A DNA stretch of 64,000 nt from Brachypodium distachyon. Taxonomy: Eukaryota > Streptophyta > Magnoliopsida > Poales > Poaceae. This document shows, piece by piece, positions 26,187 through 37,168 of this stretch; position 1 is the first letter of the stretch; each line of letters starts with the position of its first letter. The stretch is from assembly GCF_000005505.3 (NCBI RefSeq), contig NC_016132.3, forward strand, positions 10,850,001 through 10,914,000. Reading direction: 5' to 3'. Both the position numbers and the translations under genes were made by a program. The notes beneath the pieces are model-generated. The model was not told where the DNA came from, did not search any database, and saw only the letters and a list, made by a program, of their open reading frames with translations.

Positions 26187-26629
26187 GAGAAAGTAACTTC
26201 CTGATGAAGGAGAGAGGAGAATGGAAAGAAATACGAGGCGCGTGAGAGAGAGAAAGACGAAAAGGCAGGAATCTATTATTCATTGTCTCATCTGTGTGGT
26301 GAAAGTACCGTGTGATATAGCAGGATTCGAACTCGATATAGCACATTGTCCGAGTTGCCATTGCATGCAAGTGTGATGGCATCAAGGAAGACGATGTCAT
26401 GACAGATTTGGACTTTGGATTTGGTGGATCTAGTTCTATATTCCGATGTTCATCAGTTCCGTTCTTGTCGCGAGCAAAGCCACCCGTCCATCCAGCAGTG
26501 AACTGAACGAATTGAAGTAGCAGGAGCGTTTTCTATTGTTCTCTGGATTGAATTTTTGCATTGCGCGATTATATATAATATACAGACATAGATAGTCGTT
26601 TCTCACGGAGATGGGTAATTAAGGTTATT
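26187..26629. other. Probable 3' UTR of the proton pump, otherwise featureless
   Basis: AT-rich sequence immediately downstream of the pyrophosphatase stop on the minus strand. I see no protein, repeat or firm polyadenylation signal in it. Confidence 0.4.
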
Positions 26630-29600
26630 TTATTTGAATATGATGCCTCCATGAGCCGCGAAGAATGGCGCGAAGACGAGCGACTCGACGGCCATGAGCT
26701 TGATGAGGATGTTGAGCGACGGCCCGGATGTGTCCTTGAGTGGGTCGCCGATGGTGTCGCCTATGACGGCGGCCTTGTGCGCCTCCGAACCCTTTGGTCC
26801 CAGGGACTTGGCGTGCTCCGACACGCCCGCCTCGATGTATTTCTTGGCGTTGTCCCACGCACCCCCGCTATTGGAAGCAGATATGGCCACCTGCACGCCG
26901 GATGCCAGCGCCCCGGCGAGGAGGCCGGCGAGCGTGTGGACGCCAAACAAGGTGCCGGCAACGAGCGGCGCTAGCAGCACCAGCGCCCCCGGCGGCATCA
27001 TCTCCCTCAGCGACGCGTCTGTGGAGATCCTGACGCAGCTGGCGTAGTCCGGCGTGGCGCGCCCCTCCATGAGCCCCGGGATGGTGCTGAACTGCCGCCT
27101 CACCTCCTCCACCATCTTCAGCGCCGCGCTGCCCACGCTCTTCATCGTCATCGCCGAGAACCAGTACGGGAGCATGGCGCCCACCAGCAGCCCTGCGAAC
27201 ACCTTGGGGCTCAGCAGGTTGATCACCGTTACGCCCGCGCGGCTCACAAACGCACCGAACAGCGCCAGCGACACCAACGCCGCCGACCCGATGGCGAAAC
27301 CTTTGCCGATCGCGGCAGTGGTATTGCCGGCCGCGTCAAGCGCGTCCGTCCGCTGGCGGATCCTGCGGCTCATGCCGGCCATCTCGGCGATGCCTCCGGC
27401 GTTGTCGCTTATCGGCCCGTATGCGTCGATGGCCAGCCCTGTGGCCACCGTGCTTAGCATCCCGAGCGCGGCGATGGCGATGCCGTAGATCGAGGCCAGG
27501 GTGAAGCTGACGTAGATGGACACGGCGATGGCGAACACAGGCACGATCACGGACTTGTACCCGAGCGCCAGCCCGAAAATGACATTGGTCGCCGCGCCGG
27601 TCCTGCAAGAATCGGCCACATCCCGAACAGGGCTGCCGATTTGTTTTGTTTCCCCGCAAAGTTAACCACACCGAAATGAATGCACAAAATTAAGTTTGTA
27701 CTAGTAAAGCAAATGAGCGTGAAGTGTGATTACCTGTACGCGTTGCTAGTAAAGTACTCGGTGGTGAAGCCGATGGCGAGACCTGCCCACAATCCAATAG
27801 CGACGCAGAAGAACAAGTGCCTGCCAGGATCGAATTGGTTACCTCAGTGGCAGCAAAATGCAAACACGGAGGAGGGGCCCGGCAACGTCGAAGCAAACTA
27901 ATCAAGGCGAGCGCGCAATGAATTACCAGTTCTTGACCTGCTTCTCCTCCCCGAAATCGAACAAGGTGAACTTAGCAGGGAGCGCGGCGAAGGTGACGAC
28001 GAGGGCGGCGACGGTCATCAGCCCGGTGGAGATGACGAGCTGCAGCTTGAGCGCCGGCGCTACGCCGCGGGCGGTCTTGACCTTGAAGAAATCGGTGGCG
28101 AAGAGCGTGGTGGCTAGGCACACCAGGAGCCCCGCGGAGCTTATCAGCAGAGGGTAGCACACCGCCGCGAAGTCCTTGTCGGCGCCGAACGACGAGATGG
28201 ACGCGACGAACAGCGCGGCGCAGGTGGACTCGGCATAGGACCCGAACAGGTCGGACCCCATTCCGGCGATGTCCCCGACGTTGTCCCCCACATTGTCCGC
28301 GATCACCGCGGGGTTCCTCGGGTCGTCCTCCGGGATGTTCCTCTCCACCTTCCCTACCAAGTCAGCGCCCACGTCCGCCGCCTTGGTGTAAATCCCGCCG
28401 CCGACCCTCCCGAACAGCGCCATGGAGGAGCCTCCGAGCCCGTACCCCGTGATCGACTCGTACAGACCCTCCCAGTCATCTCCATAGTAGAGCCCGAAGA
28501 TCTTGATGGCAATGTACAGCACCAGGAGGCCCAGCGAGGACAGGAGGAAGCCCATGACGGCGCCGGACCGGAACGCCGTGGAGAAGGCGGCGCCGATTCC
28601 CCTACGTGCCTCCAGCGTCGTCCGGGCGTTGGCGAAGGTGGCTATCCGCATGCCCAGGTAGCCCGACACGACAGAGGTGACCGCGCCCAGGAGGAAGGCC
28701 ACGGTGGTGAACGCGGCGTTGGCCAGCGCCGGCTTGCAGGTCTTGCCCTTGCTGTACTGGCATGGCTGGCTGGCAGTGCTGAACCGGTGCACGGATCCCA
28801 GGAACAGGAAGATCACCACCGCGAAGATCGCCGTGAAGGCGGCCAGGTACTTGTATTGGGTGTACAGGAACGAGTTTGCTCCTGGATCATTAAATAATGT
28901 TTAACACGTTAATTACTCAGACTGAAACTATTGCCAAAATAAGCACAAATTTCTCTCTAAACATAACAGGACGAATTTGAATTTGAAACTTTGCCGGTCT
29001 TCATACTTGTTTAGTGATTGCGATGTGGATTCTATTTAACTTCAAATTTTATCTTTATCTTCTGAGTATACAGTTCAGCATAATATTCAATCTTCTTTGT
29101 AATTTGCAACGGTAAAAACTTGCTATATTTCGACAGGCACTAATAACGGGTCAAGCAGCTTATTACAAAGTCCGCAAAGTTAATCAAAGAAATTCAAACA
29201 TGCATGCTTCTTAGCTAACAAAATGCAAGGGGGAGAAAAAAGGTGGACAAGAGTTGGAATATGGCGCCTTCGGCCTATAGCATGTGCTACTTGGTCAATG
29301 CTTTGACAGAGCATCTTTTTCTACTAGTTTCCTTAAACCAGGAGTAAGTCCCTAACAAAAGGTGTGTGTTTTTCAAATGCAGATCTTGGATTACTTCAGA
29401 GTTGACTTCCGGCATAAAAAAAATACTCCGCAGTATAAAATAGTATGGCAGCGGCTAAGATGTTTCATACGAATCATCTACTACTTGGTCAATGCTTTGA
29501 CAGAGCACCTTTGCTTAGCACGAGGAGCAAATTTCTAATCAAACAAGTTTAGTAATGAATTCCGGATGATGACAATGTGCAGTACGATTACAGTCGATTT

Positions 29601-30150
29601 CTCATCCGTTAATTTGTGGAAAACGAGAATCTATCAAAGGTGTCGGAACCATAGATAATTTTCCTCAAAATTTCAAAATGATGTTCTACCAGGATGAAAA
29701 ATCTTCCTGAATGCATTAATTTTGGTTTAATGTATTAGTATAAATTTTGTTCCCGTGTAAATGATGATCAATCGATGGTAGACAAAATTCGCAAACCTGA
29801 GCGAATCAGTAACATGGACCAATTTGAACTCGCCCGATCAAAAATACGAAGTATTCTCCCGACTTACCAACCGCAATGGCATTCTGGATCTCGGCGCACC
29901 TGGCCACGGCCGCGGCGCCGTCGCCTCCGTCCTCCTCGTCGTCGCTGTCGCCTCCGCCTCCGCCGATACGGGCGGCGTCGTCGTCGTCCTCACCCTCCGC
30001 CCGGAACACCGCCCGGCCGTGGCCGTTGCCGGCCGGCGCGTAGGCGGACACCTTCACCTTGGCGACGAGGAACCATTGCCACAGCGCGAAGGCAATGCCG
30101 ATAACGGCGCACGCCGGTATGACCACATCGGCCGCGGAGACGGAGCCCAT
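26630..30150 (-). CDS. AVP1: Type I vacuolar H+-translocating pyrophosphatase
   Basis: Membrane pump that couples pyrophosphate hydrolysis to proton transport into the vacuole. Exons: 30150-29868, 28881-27927, 27820-27734, 27632-26630; GT-AG throughout, 775 aa, close to the usual 760-770. The large second and fourth exons carry the catalytic signatures: [18 protein letters not shown] and the Asp-rich [17 protein letters not shown] in exon 2, and [18 protein letters not shown] plus [15 protein letters not shown] in exon 4. [10 protein letters not shown], with Ala rather than Lys, marks the K+-stimulated type I class. Many hydrophobic spans agree with about 16 membrane helices. The first loop (residues about 50-80) carries a long Glu/Asp/Gly insert absent from typical plant paralogues. 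The C terminus stops at HGGIIFK, a couple of residues short of the common end. The start is ATG at 30150; a TTG twelve bases upstream is not used. Intron 1 (about 990 bp) holds a direct repeat. Confidence 0.96.
29287..29516. repeat. Spaced direct repeat in proton-pump intron 1
   Basis: CTACTTGGTCAATGCTTTGA, continuing CAGAGCAYCTTT, occurs at 29287 and again at 29481, with one difference over about 32 bases. The 160 bp between are unrelated to the unit. Origin unknown. Confidence 0.75.
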
Positions 30151-30266
30151 CGCGGTCGCCAAGAACCGTCGAGAGAGAAAGAGAGAGTAGTTGTTGTCTT
30201 GTTGAGGTTTATGTGGGGCGAGAGAGGTGTGGCAACTGCAGGTTCAACGGATACACACACGGCCGG

Positions 30267-30273
30267 TATATAT
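30267..30273 (-). promoter_or_regulatory. Candidate TATA box of the proton-pump gene
   Basis: TATATAT on the template region, read ATATATA on the minus strand, about 117 bp upstream of the ATG. A start site about 30 bp downstream would give a 5' UTR of roughly 90 nt. It is the only TATA-like motif close enough; no experimental support. Confidence 0.5.
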
Positions 30274-31116
30274 GGGTTCAACGGAAACACGCGTTGGGTA
30301 TGCGGTTTAGCTCTAGCTTAACAGGGAGGTAACCTAGGTTGGCTTCGTTACGAGGGCATGGGGAGCTATGTAATTCGGGTGTTCTACATGGTCCATTGGT
30401 CTTGTTTCCTTGCCTTGCCTTGAGCTTTTCAACACTTCAAGTGGGCAAGAAAAATCGAATTAGCTAGAGGCGGCACAGGGCGTATCATACTACTTTTCAG
30501 CTTGTGCAGTCAAAGTTCCATACTTGAGGTGGAAGTAGAGCTGATTGTGACCCTCAGATTATCTTTTGATCCTCCTTAGTTCAACCAAATGAACTAAAAT
30601 TTTAAAATGACACTTTTTTTCTGGAAAAACTAATTCATTTGTTTGAACTAACTAGGATCAAAAGGTATCCTGAGGGTCTCCATGTTGCACCTCTGGGTGG
30701 AAGAAACATTGGAAGGTTGAACAGAAATTACTTTCTAATCGTTTTGTATCGCTCTCCTGGTCCAGGTCTAATCACCCATTTTATTTACAGCTTAGTAGTT
30801 GCATCCATCAACTAACAAGAGTGCATATCTGCAAAGAACATTTTACAGGCCGGGAGCAACTACCTATATAAGTATTATACCAAATCCTTCGATCTGATGG
30901 ATACAATTCCAATCTCCAATAGACAGCTCCTTGATTCGGAGAATCATGTAAATAATTAAGAAATACTGGTGATAGCCCTCGTGCAAAGCAAGCTGCTTGA
31001 CTGGGAGTAGCAAAAGCCTAACAATCGGGACCTATAGGATCATTCAATCATACGGATGAATCACCAGACAACCTGAAGACGGTGCGTCCAATAATCCAAG
31101 GGCATCTCCAACGGTG
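30274..31116. other. Upstream region of the proton-pump gene
   Basis: Contains the MITE at 30549-30678. I see no gene in the rest. The gypsy composite starts at its right edge, so the upstream regulatory DNA of the pump is at most about 0.9 kb before transposon sequence. Confidence 0.5.
30549..30678. mobile_element. Fold-back MITE upstream of the proton-pump gene
   Basis: GACCCTCAGATTATCTTTTG at the left end pairs with CAAAAGGTATCCTGAGGGTC at the right end. The stem continues through GATCCT...TTAGTTCAA on one side and TTGAACTAACTAGGATC on the other, about 43 bp with a few mismatches. It is non-coding and the target duplication is unclear. Confidence 0.7.
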
Positions 31117-32470
31117 ACCGCCTCGGTCACGCCCGCGACGCGCCAAGCCCGAGCCGCGCCTGCCGTCCCTGCAAGCCCAAGGCACAACTAAGATGTTCGA
31201 CGAAATGCTCGCAAGCCCCGCCAACGACCAATGAGCGTCGAAGCTCGTGCCATGGGACTCTGCTTACCCTCACACGAGCAAGAAGGACGCGGCAGACGGC
31301 GAGGGTCTACCGGCTGCACTTGTAGGCACGACCGGCACCTCGCGCCTAGCGGCCTCGGGCGTGCTCCGTGTCCCCACGAAGACTCGACGACGAGAAACTT
31401 CCGCGGCGGCTCCTCGGCCACCAACGCGACCTCCATCGCTGCTGAAGAATGGCTAATGCCCCTGCGAGGCCCCTACAAAACACCAACCTCTCGAAGAAAT
31501 GTCGGGCACCACCGAACTCGTCTTCGACACCGGACAAATCAAACAAGCATGGTGTGAGCCTCCTCAATGCCCGGGGATGCCATTTTATAGGCCGCCGGAG
31601 CTCCTAGGCGTCCGGGTCGGGCCAATGGTGCGGCGACACCTCGCCGTCTTTCATCCCAAGGAACAAGACAAGAAGAGGAAGAAATGGGCAAGGGAAGCTT
31701 CGCCTTTTCCTAAAAGGAGGCCGGCCTAGTCAAAGAAGGGCGCCCTCCGGCCGGGCCCCGCGCCCCGGCCGTGCCGGCGTCACTCCGGTGACGAGCGCTG
31801 CCTGCAAAGGCAAAAGCCAGTGCCGACCGGTCCCTCCCCGTACGAAGGAAGAAGACAGCCTGTGGCCGTCCGATCTAGGGCGCCCAGCCGGCCACAGCTG
31901 TCGGATCCTCTTACATAACACCGAACCGGTATCGGGCCTAGTTGGGCCCCGGCCCAGTAATAGCCCAAAGAAGCCAGCCAAAAAAAACCAAGGAGAGCCT
32001 CCCGGAGGCAGCCCCGCTTGCGGCCCAGCCCGCGTCCGTGCGCGCGCACGGCGGGCCTGGCTGGCCCATGTGGCCGGCAGGGTTCAGGAAATTTGCAAAG
32101 AAGCCCAAAATCTCAAGAGAATTACCAATAAGACCTCGGAAATTTTGGAGAGGCCCGCAAGGTTCCTGATTTTTGCAAAAAAGTCCCCCAGGACACCGGA
32201 TTTCTCGCAGAGAGGCCCTTGGGGTCCTGTTTTTTTGCTAAAATACCCCCCGAAACTCGATTTCTCGCAGATAAATTCGCCGTAGGCATGAAATTTCCCC
32301 AAAACGCCTCCTAGACTCCCATTCTTTGCAGGAAAGCCACCAAGTACCTCTGTCTCTCACAAGGGAGCCCGTTAGGGAATTCATCGAAGACACCTTTGTA
32401 AATACAAGAACATGACTCAAGAGTCTCGCATTCGAAGGTTGACCCGAAGGCATTCTTAATGCCTCCGCCT
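31117..32470 (+). repeat. 3' internal tail of a gypsy copy (left)
   Basis: Positions 31117-32350 align with 43664-44899 with few gaps; I count five mismatches in the first 95 or so bases. The remaining 120 bp up to the polypurine tract have no partner in the window because the right copy is truncated. The tail holds short biased frames but no recognisable protein. Its left end is abrupt: sequence further left in the right copy (GC-rich, then the antisense gene) is missing here. Confidence 0.85.
32086..32400. repeat. Degenerate tandem array, about 30-bp period
   Basis: Successive units of 29-32 bp share a pattern of T-rich start, GCA or CGCA with an A-rich centre, then a C run. Examples: GATTTTTGCAAAAAAGTCCC, GATTTCTCGCAGAGAGGCCC, TTTTTTTGCTAAAATACCCC, GATTTCTCGCAGATAAATTC, CATTCTTTGCAGGAAAGCCA. 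I count about nine units by eye. The right tail carries the same array from about 44635 until truncation at 44899. Tat elements are known for variable tandem repeats in this region. Confidence 0.7.
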
Positions 32471-32482
32471 CAAGGGGGCTAC
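32471..32482 (+). other. Polypurine tract next to the LTR
   Basis: CAAGGGGGCTAC directly precedes the LTR start. A purine run followed by CTAC and then TG is the usual plus-strand primer context of Tat elements, where RNase H leaves the primer for second-strand synthesis. This fixes the LTR boundary at 32483. Confidence 0.75.
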
Positions 32483-33396
32483 TGTTGTAGTAAAATAAAA
32501 CCCTTATATGGGCCGGGCCGTAAATCCTACGTGGCGACGACTAAGTCAACATTTCACAAGCATGAGTCAAGACGCCCACGTGGCGTAGTCAATCGTACGT
32601 GGCAAAGGAAGACAAGTCAACAAGTCAAGTCTCTGATGCCATGGTCAAAAGGTGGAATGAGTTAGAGTAGGGGGCAAGAAATGCGTGGGGATGAGGCCTT
32701 TGGTCCATGGTGGACCATGGACCAACTCTCTCTTTCCCCCTCATGGAGCACACAAAAGCTATAGACCAAGGAACCACTTTTACCATTTTACCCCCACTTT
32801 TCTCTCTCCCTCAAGGATAGCCGTGGTCTTTTGTCATGGATCCCCTAGGCTATAAATACCCCCCCATGAGGGCATGTACCATTCACTCTCACTTGAATAA
32901 ACTCAAGGGGAGAGGGCTAGAGTGCTCCCTCTAAGGTTCACTCTTGCGCGCCACTCTCGACTGAAAGTCGATCGGCCTCAAGGAAGCCTTCTAGGGGACT
33001 CTAGTTTCGAGGCTCTGAACTAACCTTGGTTGGCATGGGCTCGAAGGAGAAGGGGTTGGGTTAGAGTTCCGAGTGTATCTTAACCACGATACTTGGAAAG
33101 ATGCGTTTGGTCGAAGTACGAGGCGGCCCCGACGAATCTCTCGCTAAAAGGTGTCTTGGGAAGATCCACTCGGCCCAAGTCCTTGGCTAAACACCCCCTC
33201 GAAGCCTTTTCTAACATAGGATTAAGTCGCACCTGCAGGGTCGACCGAATTTATTAAAAGAATATCGACGTGTCAACTTGTCCAAGTGTATGGCGACCTT
33301 TGCTATAAGGCTGGCGTACACGCCCTACTTTATACCCGTACTTGTGCCATCGAGTATTGGCACCCCTTACTCTAATTGTCGTCGAGAACAACAACA
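32483..33396 (+). repeat. Gypsy LTR, 914 bp, complete
   Basis: It starts TGTTGTAGTAAAATAAAACC and ends AACAACAACA; the terminal TGTTGT and ACAACA are perfect inverted repeats. It is bracketed by the polypurine tract on the left and a primer-binding-like site on the right, so both ends are defined. It includes a TATA box, a perfect 10-bp inverted repeat GGTCCATGGT-GG-ACCATGGACC at 32702-32723, and the leader beginning near 32880. No second copy of this LTR is present in the window. Confidence 0.85.
32851..32858 (+). promoter_or_regulatory. LTR TATA box
   Basis: TATAAATA in context CTAGGCTATAAATACCCCC, about 590 bp upstream of the gag ATG. It is likely to set the U3/R boundary near 32880 in the direction of gag-pol. 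Confidence 0.65.
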
Positions 33397-33397
33397 G

Positions 33398-33417
33398 TGG
33401 CGTCGACCGTGGGGAAC
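33398..33417 (+). other. Primer-binding-site region
   Basis: TGGCGTCGACCGTGGGGAAC starts one base after the LTR. A TGGCG-type motif here is typical of Tat elements and should pair with a tRNA 3' end; I do not assert which tRNA. Confidence 0.65.
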
Positions 33418-33439
33418 CCTCGCCGCAATTGAAGATTGA

Positions 33440-36031
33440 ATGGCCCCGACGAAGACTACTTCATCGGGTCCCCAACTTGCCGCGAAGTCTACACGGTTGC
33501 AAACAAAGAAAGCAAGTGCTTCGGGGGCTCCTGAGGAAGAAGGAATCCTCACCAATCCGGACGTCGCCGCATGCATGGTCGCCCCTTCGCTACCGGCCAT
33601 CCCGGAAGGAACCGAGGTGCTCGAAACCTTCGTAGGCGATCCCTCGACACTCACCAACGTGGTGGCAAGGATCGGCGAGCTGCCTACGGTTGCCGCCCCC
33701 GCAGGGGATACGGAACTCGACATTCCTCGCTCGATGGGCTTCACGCCACCTTCCCTACAACCGGTAGTGACCTTGCCCTCGGAAGCTACAAGACGAAACA
33801 ATGTGGCGTCGGGAGAATCCGCGCCGGAAAACCAAGGAGTCCCAGCCTACGACCCCTCCAACCCGGGATTGCCTCCACGGGCGCTCGCCACGATCGCCCA
33901 TGGAGCTCCTTGGTACCATCCCTATTGGGGGCTTTCGCCGTAAGGCGCTCCCCAAGTCGCACACGCTCAGCATCAACCTCGCTTTGCGAGTGCCCCACAA
34001 GAGCCCCTCGCTTCCCCCGTCGAGGTCGAGCAAGGTGGCAACCAGGTACCGTCTCAAGCTGCGCCTCGCGAGGAACGAGACCCCAGCGTGCATGGGAACG
34101 AGCAAGTGGCGGAATCCGGAGCCCGTGCCGGCGGCGAAAGGAATTCCCGTCGATGCTCCGACCCCCCAAGAAAACGCCGAGATCATTCTCCAAGCGACTC
34201 CTCTAGCGACGGAAGCGACGAGGTAGGACCTCGCCACCGAAGGAACCAAAAGAATCGGCCGACTTGCAACCCACTCACGCGGGAGATCCAAGACGCGCCT
34301 TTTCCGCCAAGGTTCAAGCCGCCTACAGTACGGCCGCACGACGGGGGATCGAATCCTCTTCAATTCTTGGACGTCTACTCCACCGCAATACAGGCCGCCG
34401 GGGGAGGACCCGTCGAGATGTGCAACCTTTTTCCGCTCGCGCTCTCCGGAATGGCGCCAATTTGGTTTTATAACCTGTGGAAGAACTCCGTGCACTCGTG
34501 GGAGGGCCTCCAAGAGGTCTTCATCGCCAACTCTCAAGGAAACTTCAAAGAACCCGTGCGGGCTCACGAGCTATACGTTGTGAAACAAAAGCCGGGCAAA
34601 TCCATCCGAAACTTCTTCCATCGCTTTGCGAAGGTGCGAAGCCAAATCACCAATCCGCCGTCGACAACCGTGATCGACGCATGCATGCAAGGTCTTCTCC
34701 AAGGAGAAGTGAATCGGGCTCTAAGTCGTAACCCACCGAAGATGACTGAGGAGCTCTATCGAATCTTGCAAAAATATGCCCGAGGTGAAGATGGGGACAT
34801 CGCCAAAAAAGACGCGCCGCACGTCGCTCTCGAAGGAGCTCCCTCGTCCGACAAACCCCCTGCGCCCACTTCGTCTTCAAAGAAGAAGAGGAGGTGGAGG
34901 AAAAATGCCCCCAGCGACCAAGCCCGTAAAATCTTCGCCGTCGAAGGACAAGCATCATCCCAAAAGACTTGGCAATCCAAGAAACCACCTCGCCCCGCCG
35001 AGGGAGGAACTGGGAGATGCCTCATCCACAACTCGGCAAGCCACAGCATCGAAGAGTGCCACACTCTCATCGCGGCTCGCGAAGAGTTGCAGGCACGAAT
35101 GCAAGCCCGGCGCAAGGATGAGAAGACAGTCGAGGTTCCACGCCCCGCCAACGTCCTTGTCGCTGACCCAGCACCCAAGGAGGATAACCTCCCGTTCCAG
35201 GAACCCGCACATCACGTCGGAGTGATACTCGGGGGCTCCGCCACGGGACGGGGATTAAAGCCGCAACGCAAGGAGTATGCTCGCGAAGTCAACGTCGTGG
35301 GAACCTTCACCCCGACACCACCACCCAAGTGGGCGAGCGTGCCAATTGCCTTCATCGAAGAAGACGCCCAGGGGATACGCTTCCCACATGATGCCGCCTT
35401 CTTTGTGACGGCGATTGTCGCCAATTGTGAGCTCAAGAAGATTCTTGTGGATGGCGGAATTTCCGCCGACATCCTATATCTGAGCACGTTGAAGAAGCTG
35501 ATGGAACCACAAGGGGGATATAAGAACGGCTCGCTGCAGCCATCCCTTTATCTCCCCACCAGCTTCGTGTCAGGGAAGTCCATTCAGGCGCTTGGACAAA
35601 TTGAGCTCCTCATGACCTTTGGAGATGCCACAAATCATCAGACCGAGCTCGTGCGCTTCGACGTGGTGGATATGGAGGCTTCTTTTAACACCATCCTCGG
35701 AAGGGCGACGGTAAACCGTCTTTGCGCCGCCATCCACCACAATTTCTTGTGCATGAAGATCACAGGCCCAAAGGGCGTGATAATGGTCCGCGGAGAGCAA
35801 TTTTCCAATAGGAAGACACTCTACCGCCACGAGACCAAGTACGCCGAAAAGGGAGAATCATCCAAGAGTATTAACATGCTTTCGAACGCGGGAACATCCG
35901 AAACCAATCGCCCAGAGCGCTACATCCCTAAGCCCCTCCCCGAAGGAGAACTCAAGGAAGTATGCGTCTCCCAAGATGACGCCACGCACACTGTGAAGAT
36001 TGGAGCCGACCTCCCGAGTAAACTTGAGTAA
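33440..36031 (+). pseudogene. gag and protease of the gypsy element, one internal stop
   Basis: A single reading frame from ATG (MAPTKTTSSGPQ) is interrupted by TAA at 33941-33943 and then open to TAA at 36029-36031. Residues encoded about 34300-34800 form the Retrotrans_gag core (FPLALSGMAPIWFYNL; VRAHELYVVKQKPGKSIRNF). A C-H-H-C cluster follows near 35020 (CLIHNSASHSIEEC), like a nucleocapsid knuckle. The aspartic protease lies at about 35280-35830, with the active-site loop ILVDGGISADIL; DGG in place of DTG is common in this lineage. Frame and codon use are continuous across the stop, so it looks like a point mutation rather than a boundary between proteins. Confidence 0.88.
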
Positions 36032-37168
36032 GAACTGGTCGACCTGCATCGAAAGAATTCCGACCTCTTCGCTTGGTCACCTTCCGACATGGGAGGAGTC
36101 CCGCGCGATGTCATGGAACATCGCCTCGCCGTGGGACCCGACAAAGCTCCCATAAAGTAAAAGCTTCGGAAGCTCTCCACCGAGCAAAGCGAAGTCATCA
36201 AGCAAGAAATTTCCAAGCTCTACAATGCCGGTCTCATCCGAGAAGTTTGGCACCCCGAGTGGTTAGCCAATCAGGTCTTGGTAAAGAAAGCCAACGGCAA
36301 GTGGCGAATGTGTGTCGACTTTACCGACTTGAACAAGGCGTGCCCCAAGGACGACTACCCGCTCCCTCGGATCGACCAACTGGTCGACTCCACGGCGGGA
36401 TGCGGATGGTTGATCTTCTTGGACGCCTATTCAGGGTATCACCAAGTCCACATGGCCAAGGAAGATGAGGAAAAGACCAGCTTCATCACTCCCATCGGCA
36501 CCTTCTGTTATCGCAGAATGCCTTTTGGTCTGAGGAACGCCGGCGCAACTTTCCAATGCCTCGTCAGCCTCATCCTCAAAGAACAATTGGGGAGAAACGC
36601 CGAAGTCTATGTTGAAGACGCCGTCATCAAAAGTCAAATTGCGAAGATCCATCCCAAGGACCTGCAAGAAACCTTCGACAATCTCCGCAAGTATGGCGTG
36701 AAGCTCAATCCGGAGAAGTGCGCATTCGGAGTTCAAGGAGGAAAACTCCTGGGCTTCCTCGTCTCTCAACGAGGAATCGAGGCCAACCCGGAGAAAATCC
36801 GGGCCATCATGGAGATGGAGCCTCCTCGCTCCGTCAAAGATGTGCAACGCCTAGCGGGAAGAATGGCGGCCTTAGGGCGATTCGTCGCCCGGTCAGCCGA
36901 TAAGGGTCTTCCTTTTTTCAAAACCTTGAGAGGCCTCGACAACTTTGAGTGGACCGACGAAGCTCAAAGGGCCTTCGAAGAGCTCAAGACCTATTTGTCG
37001 ACCCCTCCGCTTCTCACGAGCCCAAAGCAGGGGGAGCCCTTGCTCCTGTACCTTGCCGCGACCCCAGTAGCCGTAAGCGCAGCACTCGTGAAGGAAGAAG
37101 ACGGGTCACAACGCCCAATATATTACGTGAGCGAAGCCTTGGGAGGAGAAAAGGATCGGTGCGCCTAG
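36032..37168 (+). pseudogene. Reverse transcriptase of the gypsy element, inactive
   Basis: Continues in the gag-protease frame. A TAA at 36158-36160 precedes the finger/palm region; KKANGKWRMCVDFTDLNKAC, then YPLPRIDQLVD and FLDAYSGYHQ follow. The catalytic box reads YVED (36608-36619) where YVDD is required, so a metal-binding Asp is lost. The connection to RNase H follows, with a TAG at 37166-37168. Family: Ty3/gypsy RT (RVT_1 plus the RT-RNase H linker). Confidence 0.9.

Noticed and set aside
26651..27488. Plus-strand frames of 107-144 residues
   Set aside because: Antisense shadows of the last exon of the H+-pyrophosphatase, whose minus-strand frame carries catalytic motifs.
30151..30162. 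An upstream TTG start adding four residues to the proton pump
   Set aside because: Not an ATG; the ATG at 30150 is in frame and starts directly before the first membrane helix, as in the family.
32086..32400. CRISPR-like repeat array
   Set aside because: Units are degenerate and contiguous, without identical repeats or unique spacers, and lie in a plant retroelement.
31117..33396. A 2.3-kb LTR covering the repeated tail and the 914-bp segment
   Set aside because: The polypurine tract at 32471-32482 and the perfect TGTTGT/ACAACA ends at 32483 and 33396 define a shorter LTR, so the repeated tail is internal sequence.
36029..36031. A programmed stop between protease and RT
   Set aside because: Another TAA follows at 36158 in the same frame along with further lesions, so ordinary decay explains it; alignment with intact relatives could still reopen it.
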